The translations under genes and the position numbers were made by a program. A DNA stretch of 64,000 bases from Sungkyunkwania multivorans (lineage in GTDB: Bacteria; Bacteroidota; Bacteroidia; Flavobacteriales; Flavobacteriaceae). The notes beneath the pieces were generated by a model, which saw nothing but the letters and a program-made list of their open reading frames with translations, had not been told where the DNA came from and made no database searches. Shown here piece after piece: positions 1 to 8,513 of the stretch (the stretch's first letter is position 1; every line of letters starts with the position of its first letter). The stretch lies in contig NZ_JBHTJH010000004.1 of assembly GCF_042675645.1 (NCBI RefSeq), positions 992,001 through 1,056,000 on the forward strand. Direction: 5' to 3'.

Positions 1-252
1 TCTTTTGACTTTAAGAATTATCGCTTGGGCGATCAGGTCTTGCCTTCTTTCCATTTTGGCGTAATCGTAGAAGTTGACCTCTGGGGTAAACTATATGCCA
101 AACTCTTTCAGGCAGAATTAGAGGTGACTACTGAAGCAGTATTCATGCAGGACAAAGTGGGAGAACACCTTTCCTTTTTTGTAAAGGACCCCAATGGCTA
201 TATGATAGAATTTAAAAGTTTTAAAGACGAGGCGGCCGTTTTCAAAGTATAA
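1..252 (+). CDS. VOC (glyoxalase/dioxygenase superfamily) protein, C-terminal part
   Basis: The frame is open from the first base, so the true start lies upstream of the window; the TTG at 25 is not a convincing start. The visible 83 residues end with a KDPNGYMIEFKSF segment, which is the usual last strand of vicinal-oxygen-chelate proteins; the Glu in MIEF is the typical C-terminal metal ligand of the family. Members include glyoxalase I, bleomycin-binding proteins and extradiol dioxygenases, and substrate cannot be told from this fragment. It ends at a TAA and is followed by about 230 bases without an intact gene. Confidence 0.75.
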   Translation, partial: SFDFKNYRLGDQVLPSFHFGVIVEVDLWGKLYAKLFQAELEVTTEAVFMQDKVGEHLSFFVKDPNGYMIEFKSFKDEAAVFKV

Positions 253-314
253 GGTAAGCGGAGCAGCTACTGTTAAAAAACTGGACAATTCCATCAAGAT
301 CAAGTATTGAAAAA

Positions 315-467
315 ATGCGATATTTAGATTCCTATAGTTGGAGTTAGAATGATGAAGAAAGCAGGCGTCTTGGGTATGAACTTAAAGAAGTATTCGACAT
401 TGTACGCCCAAAAGGTCGCACATGAAGATCCATTGAATATAATCAAATGATCACCCATCTAGGATGA
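315..467 (+). pseudogene. possible decayed small gene with two in-frame stops
   Basis: From an ATG at 315 one frame reads MRYLDSYSWS, a TAG stop, then a charged, protein-like run (NDEESRRLGYELKEVFDIV...), a TGA stop, and a last short run before TGA at 465-467. The composition of the middle run looks like a real globular protein rather than random translation. I do not recognise the family. A 33-residue ORF in another frame (349-450) looks less natural. It could also be chance reading of non-coding DNA. Confidence 0.3.
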
Positions 468-483
468 TCAGTGTAAGGAAAAG

Positions 484-876
484 ATGATACCTGAATCGCT
501 CAGAAATATTGAATTTTATAAGCATTTTGCCTCTTTGCTATATGCGATCGCTAATGCAGATAGAACGATAGAAGTCATTGAAAAGCGTAAGATCGTAGAA
601 ATAGTAAAGGATATCGCAACAGACACGTTGGGGAGCTTAAACAGCGAGGATATCATCTATGAGACCTTGCGAGCGTTGATAAAGCAGCAATGCTCCTCAG
701 AGCGGGCATTTACGACTTTTAGTGAATTCTACTACTCAAATAAAAAAGAGTTCACTACCGAGCTTAAAGCAACGCTTTTATCGACTTGTGACAAAATCGT
801 GCATGCGTTCTCCGGCCGCAATAAATCCGAATTAATAGTGTACACAAAGCTCGTATTGTTATTCAAAGATGCATGA
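484..876 (+). CDS. TerB-like helical protein
   Basis: A 130-residue, all-helical acidic/basic protein. The N-terminal stretch (FYKHFASLLYAIANADRTIEVIEKRKI) resembles the opening helix pair of TerB/DjlA-type domains, in which a metal- or partner-binding helical bundle is built around an A-x-x-D-x-x-I/E-x-x-E pattern. TerB-like proteins are linked with tellurite resistance, envelope stress and phage resistance in other bacteria, but their biochemical role is poorly defined. No signal peptide is visible, so it is probably cytoplasmic. A second TerB-like gene lies at 61628-62053. The assignment to TerB is by pattern only. Confidence 0.55.
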   Translation: MIPESLRNIEFYKHFASLLYAIANADRTIEVIEKRKIVEIVKDIATDTLGSLNSEDIIYETLRALIKQQCSSERAFTTFSEFYYSNKKEFTTELKATLLSTCDKIVHAFSGRNKSELIVYTKLVLLFKDA

Positions 877-963
877 TGTTTTAAAAGTTATAGAATGCTA
901 ATGAAAAAGAGTTCCCATTAGGGCATAAGTGACACCTGCATATCGCCTCTAGAATAAACTAAA

Positions 964-993
964 TTGGGTTCGTTCTTCTACACAATTTTTTTG
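964..993 (+). promoter_or_regulatory. putative Bacteroidota-type promoter for the DoxX gene
   Basis: TTG at 964-966 is followed after 19 bases by TTTTTTTG at 986-993, one mismatch from the Bacteroidota -7 consensus TAnnTTTG. The predicted transcript would begin around 1000, about 28 bases before the ATG at 1028. The AT-rich context makes a chance match possible. Confidence 0.35.
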
Positions 994-1027
994 TTAACTT
1001 AAGGGGATATTAAAAAACGTAAACAAC

Positions 1028-1390
1028 ATGAATTATTTTATCATCGTACTACAATGTATCGTTGCTTTAAGTATTTTAAATGTCTGGCTTGTCCAGCCAA
1101 AGAAAGCGACCCGCTGGCGTGGCGGAAATGCTACAACGATCATTGAAGAATTTAAGGTGTATGGCCTTCCTGTATGGATGTGTTATTTGGTAGGCACTTT
1201 AAAAGTACTTCTTGCATTGGGGCTTATTGCCGCCATTTGGTATCCAGAATTAAAACAACCTTCCAGTTTGGGATTGGCGGCCTTGTTATTGGGTTCCATC
1301 ACGATGCATTTTAAAATAAGTGACCCGTTGATAAAGTCGTTTCCTGCGGCACTCTTCATGACGATGTGCTTATTGATCGCCTTTCTCTAG
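1028..1390 (+). CDS. DoxX-like small membrane protein
   Basis: A 120-residue protein with four predicted membrane helices (about 4-22, 53-72, 78-95, 100-119). Layout and length match the DoxX/DoxX-like family: an N-terminal helix, a short loop with basic residues (QPKKATRWRGG), then a helix beginning with GLP and a final helical hairpin. DoxX proteins are inner-membrane subunits of unknown chemistry, often linked to redox or thiol stress. The start ATG has a plausible promoter at 964-993. It is convergent with a second DoxX-like gene, and the two stop codons overlap by two bases (1388-1389). Confidence 0.7.
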   Translation: MNYFIIVLQCIVALSILNVWLVQPKKATRWRGGNATTIIEEFKVYGLPVWMCYLVGTLKVLLALGLIAAIWYPELKQPSSLGLAALLLGSITMHFKISDPLIKSFPAALFMTMCLLIAFL

Positions 1391-1752
1391 CGAATAACTT
1401 CCAGTTGCCATAGGGCATAATAGCGATAACTTAGATAGATACAGAGGATAGCAAATATCAACGCTGGCAACGATCGTAGAAAGCTATCCTTGATCTTTAA
1501 TCGCACGCTATACCCAGCAAGCATAAGCAAGAAAAGTCCGCATGAAGAAAAGAAAGCGAGGAAAGGACTTCCCCAAACACCGATCAAAATACCTGTGGCT
1601 CCTATCAATTGAAGACTTCCCGTCAATACTCTTTGTTTTGCGAGTCCATATCGTATAAACTCTGATTTCATATAATGAGTGGTCAAACAAGAGATTCCAA
1701 AATAGATGAATGATACCGCTGTGAAAATGCTTATGATACTCAGAAAATCCAT
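1387..1752 (-). CDS. DoxX-like small membrane protein (second copy)
   Basis: A 121-residue four-helix membrane protein of the same general type as its convergent neighbour, with helices at about 4-22, 45-62, 66-84 and 93-110. The loop after helix one (THYMKSEFIRYGLAKQRVLTG) and the central helix pair (LQLIGATGILIGVW) fit the DoxX-like superfamily, which includes quinol- and thiol-linked membrane proteins of uncertain function. The two genes are diverged paralogues rather than recent duplicates. Its stop shares bases with the stop of the plus-strand gene, so transcription from the two sides collides here. The ATG is at 1750-1752. Confidence 0.65.
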   Translation of the reverse strand: MDFLSIISIFTAVSFIYFGISCLTTHYMKSEFIRYGLAKQRVLTGSLQLIGATGILIGVWGSPFLAFFSSCGLFLLMLAGYSVRLKIKDSFLRSLPALIFAILCIYLSYRYYALWQLEVIR

Positions 1753-2050
1753 TTGCTAGGTAATTATTAGTGAATCTCATCTTCAACGATTCCAATGCTT
1801 CATGGGAAAGCAGCCTGAAGTTTTGACGAAATTACGACCCCAAAACGTACTTAACAAATGATATATGTAGATATCAGCAGGGCATGGATGATATTTCATG
1901 CAAACCAGGTCGACCAAAGGTATAACGGTCGAGATATCATTGGTCACAATTCGATCGATTATAAAGATGATTCAACAGAAAGTAGTTTCAATTGCTCACA
2001 TACCGCTACATCTTTGACCCTAAGTTTCATAAAACATTTCAAAAGAACAG

Positions 2051-2476
2051 ATGATGACACCAACCGAAGTTTTTTCCTTAACAAACATGATGGCGCTGCC
2101 CATGTGGATCTTAATGATCTTCTTACCTCAATGGAAATTGACCCGATTTTTGATCGATTTTAAGGTCGTTCCGTTAATACTGGCCATCGTCTATGCCATT
2201 TATATTGGTCTGTCTATCCAGTCAGGTGGCGCCATGGATTTTGGCAGCTTGGATGCTGTGATGTCCCTATTCACAAAAGAACAGGCCGTCTTAGCTGGAT
2301 GGGTACATTATTTGGCCTTTGATTTACTTGTGGGCATGTGGATGTTGGACCAAAACAAAACACTTAAGATCCATCCGATTTTAATGGCTCCATGCTTAGT
2401 GGGAACCTTTATGCTGGGCCCCATTGGTTTTTTGATATTCATGATCATAAGAGGGATCAAAAAACAACAGCCATGA
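2051..2476 (+). CDS. ABA4-like family membrane protein
   Basis: A 141-residue protein with four membrane helices. The segments starting FSLTNMMALPMWILMIFLP, the GSLDAVMSLF loop, and the WVHYLAFDLLVGMWM helix are characteristic of the ABA4-like family (DUF4281), named after a plant plastid protein needed for neoxanthin formation. Its bacterial role is not established; carotenoid or terpenoid membrane functions are only inferred from the plant name-giver. It is first in a compact operon: its TGA overlaps the ATG of the next gene as ATGA, and a LytS/LytTR pair follows. Two ATG codons (2051, 2054) are adjacent and either may start. Confidence 0.75.
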   Translation: MMTPTEVFSLTNMMALPMWILMIFLPQWKLTRFLIDFKVVPLILAIVYAIYIGLSIQSGGAMDFGSLDAVMSLFTKEQAVLAGWVHYLAFDLLVGMWMLDQNKTLKIHPILMAPCLVGTFMLGPIGFLIFMIIRGIKKQQP

Positions 2477-3273
2477 AGCACATAAAGCACGTTTTTAGTA
2501 CGGTACGTTTAGAAAGCCCAATCCTCTATTGGATTGCCATGGCACATTTTATCACTGCAATCTTATGTATTCCTGCATTTTTTTTAGATGATAGGATGCT
2601 GATGGGCCTTAACGTATGGGTGAAACCTTTTAAATTCTTGATTTCAGGAGGCATTTATATTCTGTCCTTAGGATACCTGATCACCTATTATCCATTTTCA
2701 ACGATCAAAAAACATATTATTCGAAATATCGTTTCTTGGACGCTGCTTTTCGAGATTAGCATCATTTTCTATCAGGCTGCGCGTGGCGTGCAATCGCATT
2801 ATAATATATCATCAGCATTTGATGGAATGCTCTTTGCGGCCATGGGAATATTGATTGCCATCAATGTATTGGTGATGGTGTTTTTCATCATTGAGACCAT
2901 TCGATTAAGACTGCATACTTCGATGCCCATACAAATCGCCATTTTACTCGGATGGATAATTATCGTAGGCGGAAGTTGGGTAGGAGGACAGATGATAGGA
3001 CAAATGGCACATAATGTCGGCGTTGCCGATGGAGGCGCCGGACTGCCATTGGTTAATTGGAGTACCGTAGCGGGCGACCTGCGTATTGCACATTTTTTCG
3101 GATTGCATGGCTTGCAAATAATTCCGTTATTCGCATTAGGGCTTACGAGAAAATGGAAATCGCCCATACGAAACCAGCTGTTCGTAGTGCTTCTCTTTGG
3201 ACTGTTGTATGCGTCGTGGATAGCTTTTACCTTTTATCAAGCCAAACAGGGCATGCCATTAATCAAATTATGA
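2473..3273 (+). CDS. seven-helix membrane protein of unknown function
   Basis: A 266-residue hydrophobic protein with about seven membrane helices separated by short loops; conserved-looking polar residues lie in the loops (VKPFKF, QAARGVQSHYN, RIAHFFGLHGLQ). I do not recognise a named family. The ATG at 2473 overlaps the stop of the ABA4-like gene by four bases; longer upstream starts in the same frame would run back through that gene and are unlikely. The gene ends ten bases before the LytS-type kinase, so the four genes at 2051-5099 are probably co-transcribed and the two membrane proteins may be partners or targets of the sensor. Confidence 0.7.
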   Translation: MKHIKHVFSTVRLESPILYWIAMAHFITAILCIPAFFLDDRMLMGLNVWVKPFKFLISGGIYILSLGYLITYYPFSTIKKHIIRNIVSWTLLFEISIIFYQAARGVQSHYNISSAFDGMLFAAMGILIAINVLVMVFFIIETIRLRLHTSMPIQIAILLGWIIIVGGSWVGGQMIGQMAHNVGVADGGAGLPLVNWSTVAGDLRIAHFFGLHGLQIIPLFALGLTRKWKSPIRNQLFVVLLFGLLYASWIAFTFYQAKQGMPLIKL

Positions 3274-3283
3274 TCTCGACTCA

Positions 3284-4366
3284 ATGCTTTTCAATAAGAA
3301 AAAACGCATACAGTATTTAGGTTTTGACGACAAGTGGTTTATACTCATCGGTATAATCGTTCTAAGCTTTGTGACCGACTTCCTTTTTAATAATTCGTTC
3401 GCCCGTTACCCTTTTCAATATGCGGTCATCAATTGGAGCGTCTCGTTATTTTTTACCCTCTGTAATTGGTTTGTCATTAGGTCGATCATCATTCTCTTAC
3501 GCAAGAGATATCCTGGCCTTGAGAACGATGTGAAAAGGACGTTGTTATTGCTGTTGTCGATTATCTGCACGGTTATATCAATCGATTTTTTGGGAAACAA
3601 TCTGTTGTCGTATATTTTCGACAAGAATTATAAGCCTTTAAGCTCATCTCAGGTATTGTTGCCAGTCATCATTATTAGTACAATGACAATGGCCATCTAT
3701 GAAGCTATTTACTATAACATACGACTAAAAAAATCGATCAGAGAGGAAGAACAGGCAAAACAAGCTATTGTACAAGCACAATTGGATGCATTGCGAAATC
3801 AGGCCCAACCTCATTTTCTTTTTAATACCTTAAATACACTTCGTGATATCATTGACCAAAACTCCAAAGAAGAAGCAAAAGAGTTTGTAAACAAAATTTC
3901 GGATGTCTATCGCTTCATTTTAGAGTCTGGCAGTGTTGATCTCATTTCTTTACGCAACGAGTTAAGATTCGCACGCGCTTATATCCATATACAGTCTGAA
4001 CGGTTTGGAGACAACTTGAAATTACATTGGAGCATCCCGGAGTCATCAATGGAGAGGATGATAGTGCCAATGAGTTTACAACTCTTACTGGAAAATGCCA
4101 TCAAGCACAATATCATTTCAAAAGCTAATCCTTTGATCATTGGGGTTTCGGTAGCCGACGACCATTTGATCGTTACCAACGACATACGGCCAAAATCAAC
4201 GATCACGTCCTCTACAAAACTCGGATTGCAGAATATCGAAAGACGTTATGCGCTGATCGCTGACAGCGCGATTAAAATAGCGAATGATGGAGAACGATTT
4301 GTAGTATCCTTACCTTTATTAAAAACAAATCAACAAAAGAAAGCCTATGCAGGTACTGATCATTGA
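3284..4366 (+). CDS. LytS/YehU-type sensor histidine kinase
   Basis: A 360-residue membrane kinase. Four predicted membrane helices fill residues 18-145, followed by a short coiled linker rich in Glu and Lys, then the His_kinase (PF06580) phosphoacceptor segment QAQPHFLFNTLNTL with His177 and an ATPase region with LLLENAIKHN (N box) and a KLGLQNIERRY G-box-like segment. This family autophosphorylates and passes phosphate to LytTR response regulators. The 3-prime end overlaps the response regulator by 20 bases, so the two are translationally coupled. With no extracellular domain, it probably senses the membrane itself or the neighbouring membrane proteins. Confidence 0.9.
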   Translation: MLFNKKKRIQYLGFDDKWFILIGIIVLSFVTDFLFNNSFARYPFQYAVINWSVSLFFTLCNWFVIRSIIILLRKRYPGLENDVKRTLLLLLSIICTVISIDFLGNNLLSYIFDKNYKPLSSSQVLLPVIIISTMTMAIYEAIYYNIRLKKSIREEEQAKQAIVQAQLDALRNQAQPHFLFNTLNTLRDIIDQNSKEEAKEFVNKISDVYRFILESGSVDLISLRNELRFARAYIHIQSERFGDNLKLHWSIPESSMERMIVPMSLQLLLENAIKHNIISKANPLIIGVSVADDHLIVTNDIRPKSTITSSTKLGLQNIERRYALIADSAIKIANDGERFVVSLPLLKTNQQKKAYAGTDH

Positions 4367-5099
4367 AGATGAGCCACGAGCGGCCAATCAATTACAAAGT
4401 ATGCTGAAGGCCACTGGTTTTGAGTATCAATTGTTGGGAATTATAGATACGGTCGAAGATACCGTTCAGTGGATTCAGCATCACCCTTCTCCAGAATTGA
4501 TATTCATGGATATCCAACTTGCTGATGGTCTCAGTTTTGAAGTATTTCAAAAAGTTGAGGTGCAAGCTCCCATCATTTTCACCACAGCCTTCGATCAATA
4601 TGCCATTCAGGCATTTAAGGTAAACAGTGTAGATTATCTTTTAAAGCCCATCCAAAAAGAAGACCTGCGTGTCGCATTGAATAAATTCTCAAAAACGAAG
4701 GGTTTGAGAACTGTTGAACCCGCCATACTTAAAGAACTTCTCAATAGCATGCGAATGACCAATAGGCGTGAGGGAATTTTGGTGAAAGAGGGCAATAGTT
4801 TTGTGCAGATCAGGCTCTCAGACATGTTATATGCTTATTCCGAAGATAGCATCACTTTTGGCGTTACGAAAGAGAAAAGATATATGATCAATGAGACCAT
4901 CGATCAATTGTTCAATTCCCTCGACAAGGAACGATTCTACCGAATTAATCGCGGGCAGATCATCGCGAAAAACGCCATCAAGAGGATCGCACCCTATTAT
5001 AACCATCGCGTCAAATTGACCATAGGCAGCCCAAGAGACCAAGAATTTATAGTAAGTCGAGATAGGACAAGCGATTTTAAGCAATGGATGAATCGTTAA
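4347..5099 (+). CDS. LytTR-type response regulator
   Basis: A 250-residue regulator with an N-terminal receiver domain (about 1-120; acidic pocket IEDE at 6-9, phospho-acceptor Asp55 in LIFMDIQLADG, Lys in VDYLLKP) and a C-terminal LytTR DNA-binding domain (about 145-250; the typical ERFYRINRGQIIAKNAI and HRVKLTI segments). LytTR domains bind pairs of roughly 9-bp direct repeats about 21 bp apart. The gene overlaps the end of its cognate kinase gene. The universal stress protein gene 200 bases downstream is a possible target, but I could not pick out convincing repeats there. Confidence 0.9.
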   Translation: MQVLIIEDEPRAANQLQSMLKATGFEYQLLGIIDTVEDTVQWIQHHPSPELIFMDIQLADGLSFEVFQKVEVQAPIIFTTAFDQYAIQAFKVNSVDYLLKPIQKEDLRVALNKFSKTKGLRTVEPAILKELLNSMRMTNRREGILVKEGNSFVQIRLSDMLYAYSEDSITFGVTKEKRYMINETIDQLFNSLDKERFYRINRGQIIAKNAIKRIAPYYNHRVKLTIGSPRDQEFIVSRDRTSDFKQWMNR

Positions 5100-5295
5100 C
5101 GAACTGAAATTCTTGTGAATACAATTTTGATGAGAATGATTTTGATGTTCTTAATAAAACGTTAAACGAACAATTTTTTAGGCAAATTATGCTATTTTAG
5201 AAATCGTTCACTAACAGCCGTACATTTTTTTTACAATATTGGAGTCTAGAATATGCTGCTGTTTTAGTGATGACCAACCAAAAAACAAGAAAGCT

Positions 5296-6117
5296 ATGAA
5301 TGCCCAAAAGAATGCCTACCGATTATTAGTGCTGACCGATCTCTCCGAAGCTTCAGAAAGGGCATTGAGAAATGCGGCTCAGTTGGCTAAAGTGATAAAT
5401 GGCTCAGTCGAAGCCCTGCATGTCATTTCTATTGCCTTGGTGGTCGACCAGGAAAATCAGGTCATGGCCATGCGAAAGCTTCACAAGAAATATCGTAAAA
5501 CCAAAGCAATGGTTCGCGAAATGGTGGAGAAGATTGCGAAAACCGAAGATGTTTCGATAAGCACGAAGATCGATTACGGAAATGTCAAGGATATTATGCT
5601 CGATTACATCAAAACGGCGGAACCTGACATTGTTGTTCTTGGACGACGCAAATCCAAAGTGGTCGATTTTATCGGTGATGGTATTACCAGTTATATCATT
5701 GATAATTGTCAATCCAACATTTTGATCAGTGGTGATACCCAGCAATTCCACTCATTTTCCGAACTTTCATTAGGAGTCTACGGCAAAGAGATTGCAGCTG
5801 AAGGCTTTGAGATCATCGATCATCTGCACCAGAAAACGAACCAACCTATGCGCTTTTTTAGCATTGGTGAAAAAGAGGAGGCAACGAAGGGAACTGAACA
5901 AGAATCGAATAATGCTCAGGATCGAGTGTCGTATGTATTCGTTAAAGGAGCTAACGCCTTAGAAGGGCTTGCCAATTATGTGAAGCATAGCGATACAAGA
6001 CTCTTTTGTATTCCTCGTTTATCCAAAAGTAAAAGTATTTGGCGTAAGAAAGAAGCTGTTAATGTAAACACCATGGTGCGGCTCCTAGATATTCCCGTGC
6101 TTATTGTGAACAACTAA
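5296..6117 (+). CDS. tandem-domain universal stress protein
   Basis: A 273-residue cytoplasmic protein of the UspA superfamily. The first Usp domain (about 5-145) opens with YRLLVLTDLSEASERALRNAAQLAK and carries DIVVLGRRKS, a variant of the nucleotide-binding G-x2-G-x9-G-[ST] loop. The second half (about 150-273) is degenerate and shorter but ends with VRLLDIPVLIVNN, the usual terminal Usp strand. Usp proteins bind ATP or small ligands and rise under stress. I chose ATG 5296 because domain homology begins just after it; an upstream TTG at 5239 would add 19 unlikely, Cys-rich residues. A strong terminator follows at 6151-6180. Confidence 0.8.
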   Translation: MNAQKNAYRLLVLTDLSEASERALRNAAQLAKVINGSVEALHVISIALVVDQENQVMAMRKLHKKYRKTKAMVREMVEKIAKTEDVSISTKIDYGNVKDIMLDYIKTAEPDIVVLGRRKSKVVDFIGDGITSYIIDNCQSNILISGDTQQFHSFSELSLGVYGKEIAAEGFEIIDHLHQKTNQPMRFFSIGEKEEATKGTEQESNNAQDRVSYVFVKGANALEGLANYVKHSDTRLFCIPRLSKSKSIWRKKEAVNVNTMVRLLDIPVLIVNN

Positions 6118-6150
6118 AATTTGAAAAGATCAATGCACTTTTTTAAAATA

Positions 6151-6180
6151 AAAAGCGAGCGTTCAATGACGCTCGCTTTT
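6151..6180. terminator. bidirectional rho-independent terminator
   Basis: A perfect 12-bp stem (AAAAGCGAGCGT at 6151-6162 with ACGCTCGCTTTT at 6169-6180) closes a six-base loop. It has T-rich ends in both directions and lies between the convergent universal stress protein and M3 peptidase genes, so it can serve both. Confidence 0.9.
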
Positions 6181-6206
6181 GTATTTTCTACCTATTTCCG
6201 ATACGT

Positions 6207-8387
6207 TTAGCTTTTCGGTACTGGAAACCCACGATCTCGCATCAAAGCTTCGATACTGGCGTCACGGCCTCTAAATTTTCTATAGGCTTCAGCTGGGTCC
6301 ATAGAATTTCTTGGCGAAAAGAGATATTGCACCAACCTATCTGCGACTTCTTTGTCATAAAATCCACCCGGTGCCTCTTTGAACGCCTCCGCAGCATCAC
6401 TGGTTAACACGTCTGCCCACATATAGCCATAATAGGCCGTGGCGTATCCTTCTCCAGAAAAGACATGTCCAAAATGTGGCGTCCTGTGTCGCATCGGTAA
6501 TTCTTTTGGCATCTTTAGTTCCGCTAAGGTCTCGCGCTCAAATTTGTCCACATCGATGTTGGTTGGGTCGGCCAAATGCAATTTCATATCCATAAGAGCT
6601 GAGGCCAAATATTCGGTGGTACCAAATCCTTGATTGAAGGTTGCTGCGTTCTTAATCTTGTCGACCAATGCTTTTGGCATAGGTTTTCCAGTTTCGTGAT
6701 GTACCAAATAGTTGTTGATCACTTCATCGGTGGACAACCAACGCTCCAATAATTGTGATTGAAACTCGGTATAGTCGCGGACACCGCCGTTTAATGTGGG
6801 ATATTTCACATTTGAAGAGAAAAAGTGCAATGCATGGCCAAATTCATGGAAAAAGGTGGTGGCATCATCCCAAGAAACAAGCAAGGGCTCGCCAGGAGCT
6901 GGTTTCACAAAGTTGGAGTTGTTAGAGGCCAACACGGTTTCTTTCCCATCAAAGGTGGTGTGACTTCTATAGGTCGTCGCCCACGCACCAGAGCGCTTAC
7001 CTTGTCGCGCATAGGGATCCAAATACCACAACCCAATATGTTCGCCAGAATCCTTGTCGGTCACTTCCCAGACCTTTACATCTTCGTGAAATACTGGAAC
7101 ACTTCCTTCAGGCACTGGCTTAAAATCATAATTGAACAAACGACCTGCTACATAGAACATCGCCTCCTGTAGTTTATCCAATTGCAAATATTGTTTCACT
7201 TCATCACTGTCTAAGTCATATTTAGCCTGTCGCACTTTTTCGGCATAATAGCGGTAGTCCCACGGCTCGATAGTAATATTTGCACCTTCTTTATCGGCGA
7301 TGGCCTGCATATCTGCCACTTCTTCCGCTACGCGTGCGATTGCGGCCGGCCAAACGGCTTCCATCAATTGCATCGCATTCTCGGGTGTTTTGGCCATTCT
7401 ATCTTGCAAGCGCCACTCGGCATAATTCTTATGGCCTAGTAATTCCACACGTTCGCGACGCAACTTTAGAATTTCGGCTATAAGGTCATTATTGTCAAAC
7501 TCATCGCCATTGTCGCCGCGAGCATAGTAATTGGTCCATACTTTTTTCCGCAATTCGCGCTCGTCCGAATAGGTCAAAAAAGGATCCATGGACGAACGTG
7601 TATTGGTCACCGCATATTTCCCTTCATGTCCCTTGTCTGCAGCGATCTTTGCAGCTGACTTAATATACCCATCAGACAGGCCACTTAGCTGATCTTTGGT
7701 CAAATAGGTAACGTAATTCTCCTCGTCATGTAGTACATTGTTAGAGAACTTGGTGTACAAAGTTGAAAGTTCCTTGTTTATTTCTGCGTAGCGCTTTTTC
7801 TTTCCTTCATCTAAATTGGCGCCGTTCATGGCAAAACGATCATAGGTCAATTCCAAGACGCGCTGCTGATCCGCAGGATGCGGATGTACTTGCGAAGAAT
7901 CATATAATGCCTTTATACGCTTGAAGAGCTTTTCATTTTGTAGAATGGTAGATTCATACTCAGATAATTTAGGAGCTAATGCTGTCTGTATCTCCCTGAA
8001 TTCGGGCGATGACATATTGGATCGTAGAATCCCATAGTAGGCAAATACCCGATCCAACTCGGCGCCAGAGCGTTCCAAAGCTACAATGGTATTCTCGAAT
8101 GTTGGACTTTCTGCACTGTTCGCAATGGCTTCAATTTCGTCAAGACTCATCTCCATACCCGTCTCCACGGCCTCTTTAATGTCTTCGACCTTCATTTTAT
8201 CAAATGCTGGAACTCCGCCGTAAGGCCCAGTCCATTCTTTCAATAGGATATTATCGGTCATTAATTCAGTGGATTTTTCATTGGAACTTTCTGATGAGGC
8301 AGTGGCTGCATCGTTTTTGCAACTAGAAGCGACAGCCACAAGTAAAGCGGCCAGTGCTACCCTATTTAATTTTATTGAAATTCGCAT
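6207..8387 (-). CDS. M3 family zinc metallopeptidase, Dcp-like lipoprotein
   Basis: A 726-residue peptidyl-dipeptidase/oligopeptidase of the M3 (thimet) family. The zinc site HEFGH lies near residue 514, followed about 25 residues on by the third-ligand glutamate region (TEFQSQLLERWL). Conserved substrate-side motifs include GHVFSGEGYATAYYGYMWADVL. The N-terminus is an SPII signal (ALLVAVASSCK), so it is a lipoprotein that clips small peptides at the outer membrane or in the periplasm; E. coli Dcp is cytoplasmic and about 680 residues. It stands alone with a terminator at its 3-prime end and a 126-base gap to the next gene. Confidence 0.9.
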   Translation of the reverse strand: MRISIKLNRVALAALLVAVASSCKNDAATASSESSNEKSTELMTDNILLKEWTGPYGGVPAFDKMKVEDIKEAVETGMEMSLDEIEAIANSAESPTFENTIVALERSGAELDRVFAYYGILRSNMSSPEFREIQTALAPKLSEYESTILQNEKLFKRIKALYDSSQVHPHPADQQRVLELTYDRFAMNGANLDEGKKKRYAEINKELSTLYTKFSNNVLHDEENYVTYLTKDQLSGLSDGYIKSAAKIAADKGHEGKYAVTNTRSSMDPFLTYSDERELRKKVWTNYYARGDNGDEFDNNDLIAEILKLRRERVELLGHKNYAEWRLQDRMAKTPENAMQLMEAVWPAAIARVAEEVADMQAIADKEGANITIEPWDYRYYAEKVRQAKYDLDSDEVKQYLQLDKLQEAMFYVAGRLFNYDFKPVPEGSVPVFHEDVKVWEVTDKDSGEHIGLWYLDPYARQGKRSGAWATTYRSHTTFDGKETVLASNNSNFVKPAPGEPLLVSWDDATTFFHEFGHALHFFSSNVKYPTLNGGVRDYTEFQSQLLERWLSTDEVINNYLVHHETGKPMPKALVDKIKNAATFNQGFGTTEYLASALMDMKLHLADPTNIDVDKFERETLAELKMPKELPMRHRTPHFGHVFSGEGYATAYYGYMWADVLTSDAAEAFKEAPGGFYDKEVADRLVQYLFSPRNSMDPAEAYRKFRGRDASIEALMRDRGFPVPKS

Positions 8388-8513
8388 AAAATTTTTGTTG
8401 ATTTAGTTTATAGTTTTAGTAGCCGAAAGGTATAAAATAATCCCGTTAAGCATTTGTTAAAATACTATGCACATCAATCCTAAAACCACGTTATAAGATA
8501 GATCGGCACAGAG

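Noticed and set aside
1858..2163. 101-codon plus-strand ORF
   Set aside because: It overlaps the ABA4-like gene in another frame and has no protein-like pattern.
5239..5295. TTG start for the universal stress protein
   Set aside because: It would add a Cys-rich, atypical N-terminus before the conserved Usp start.
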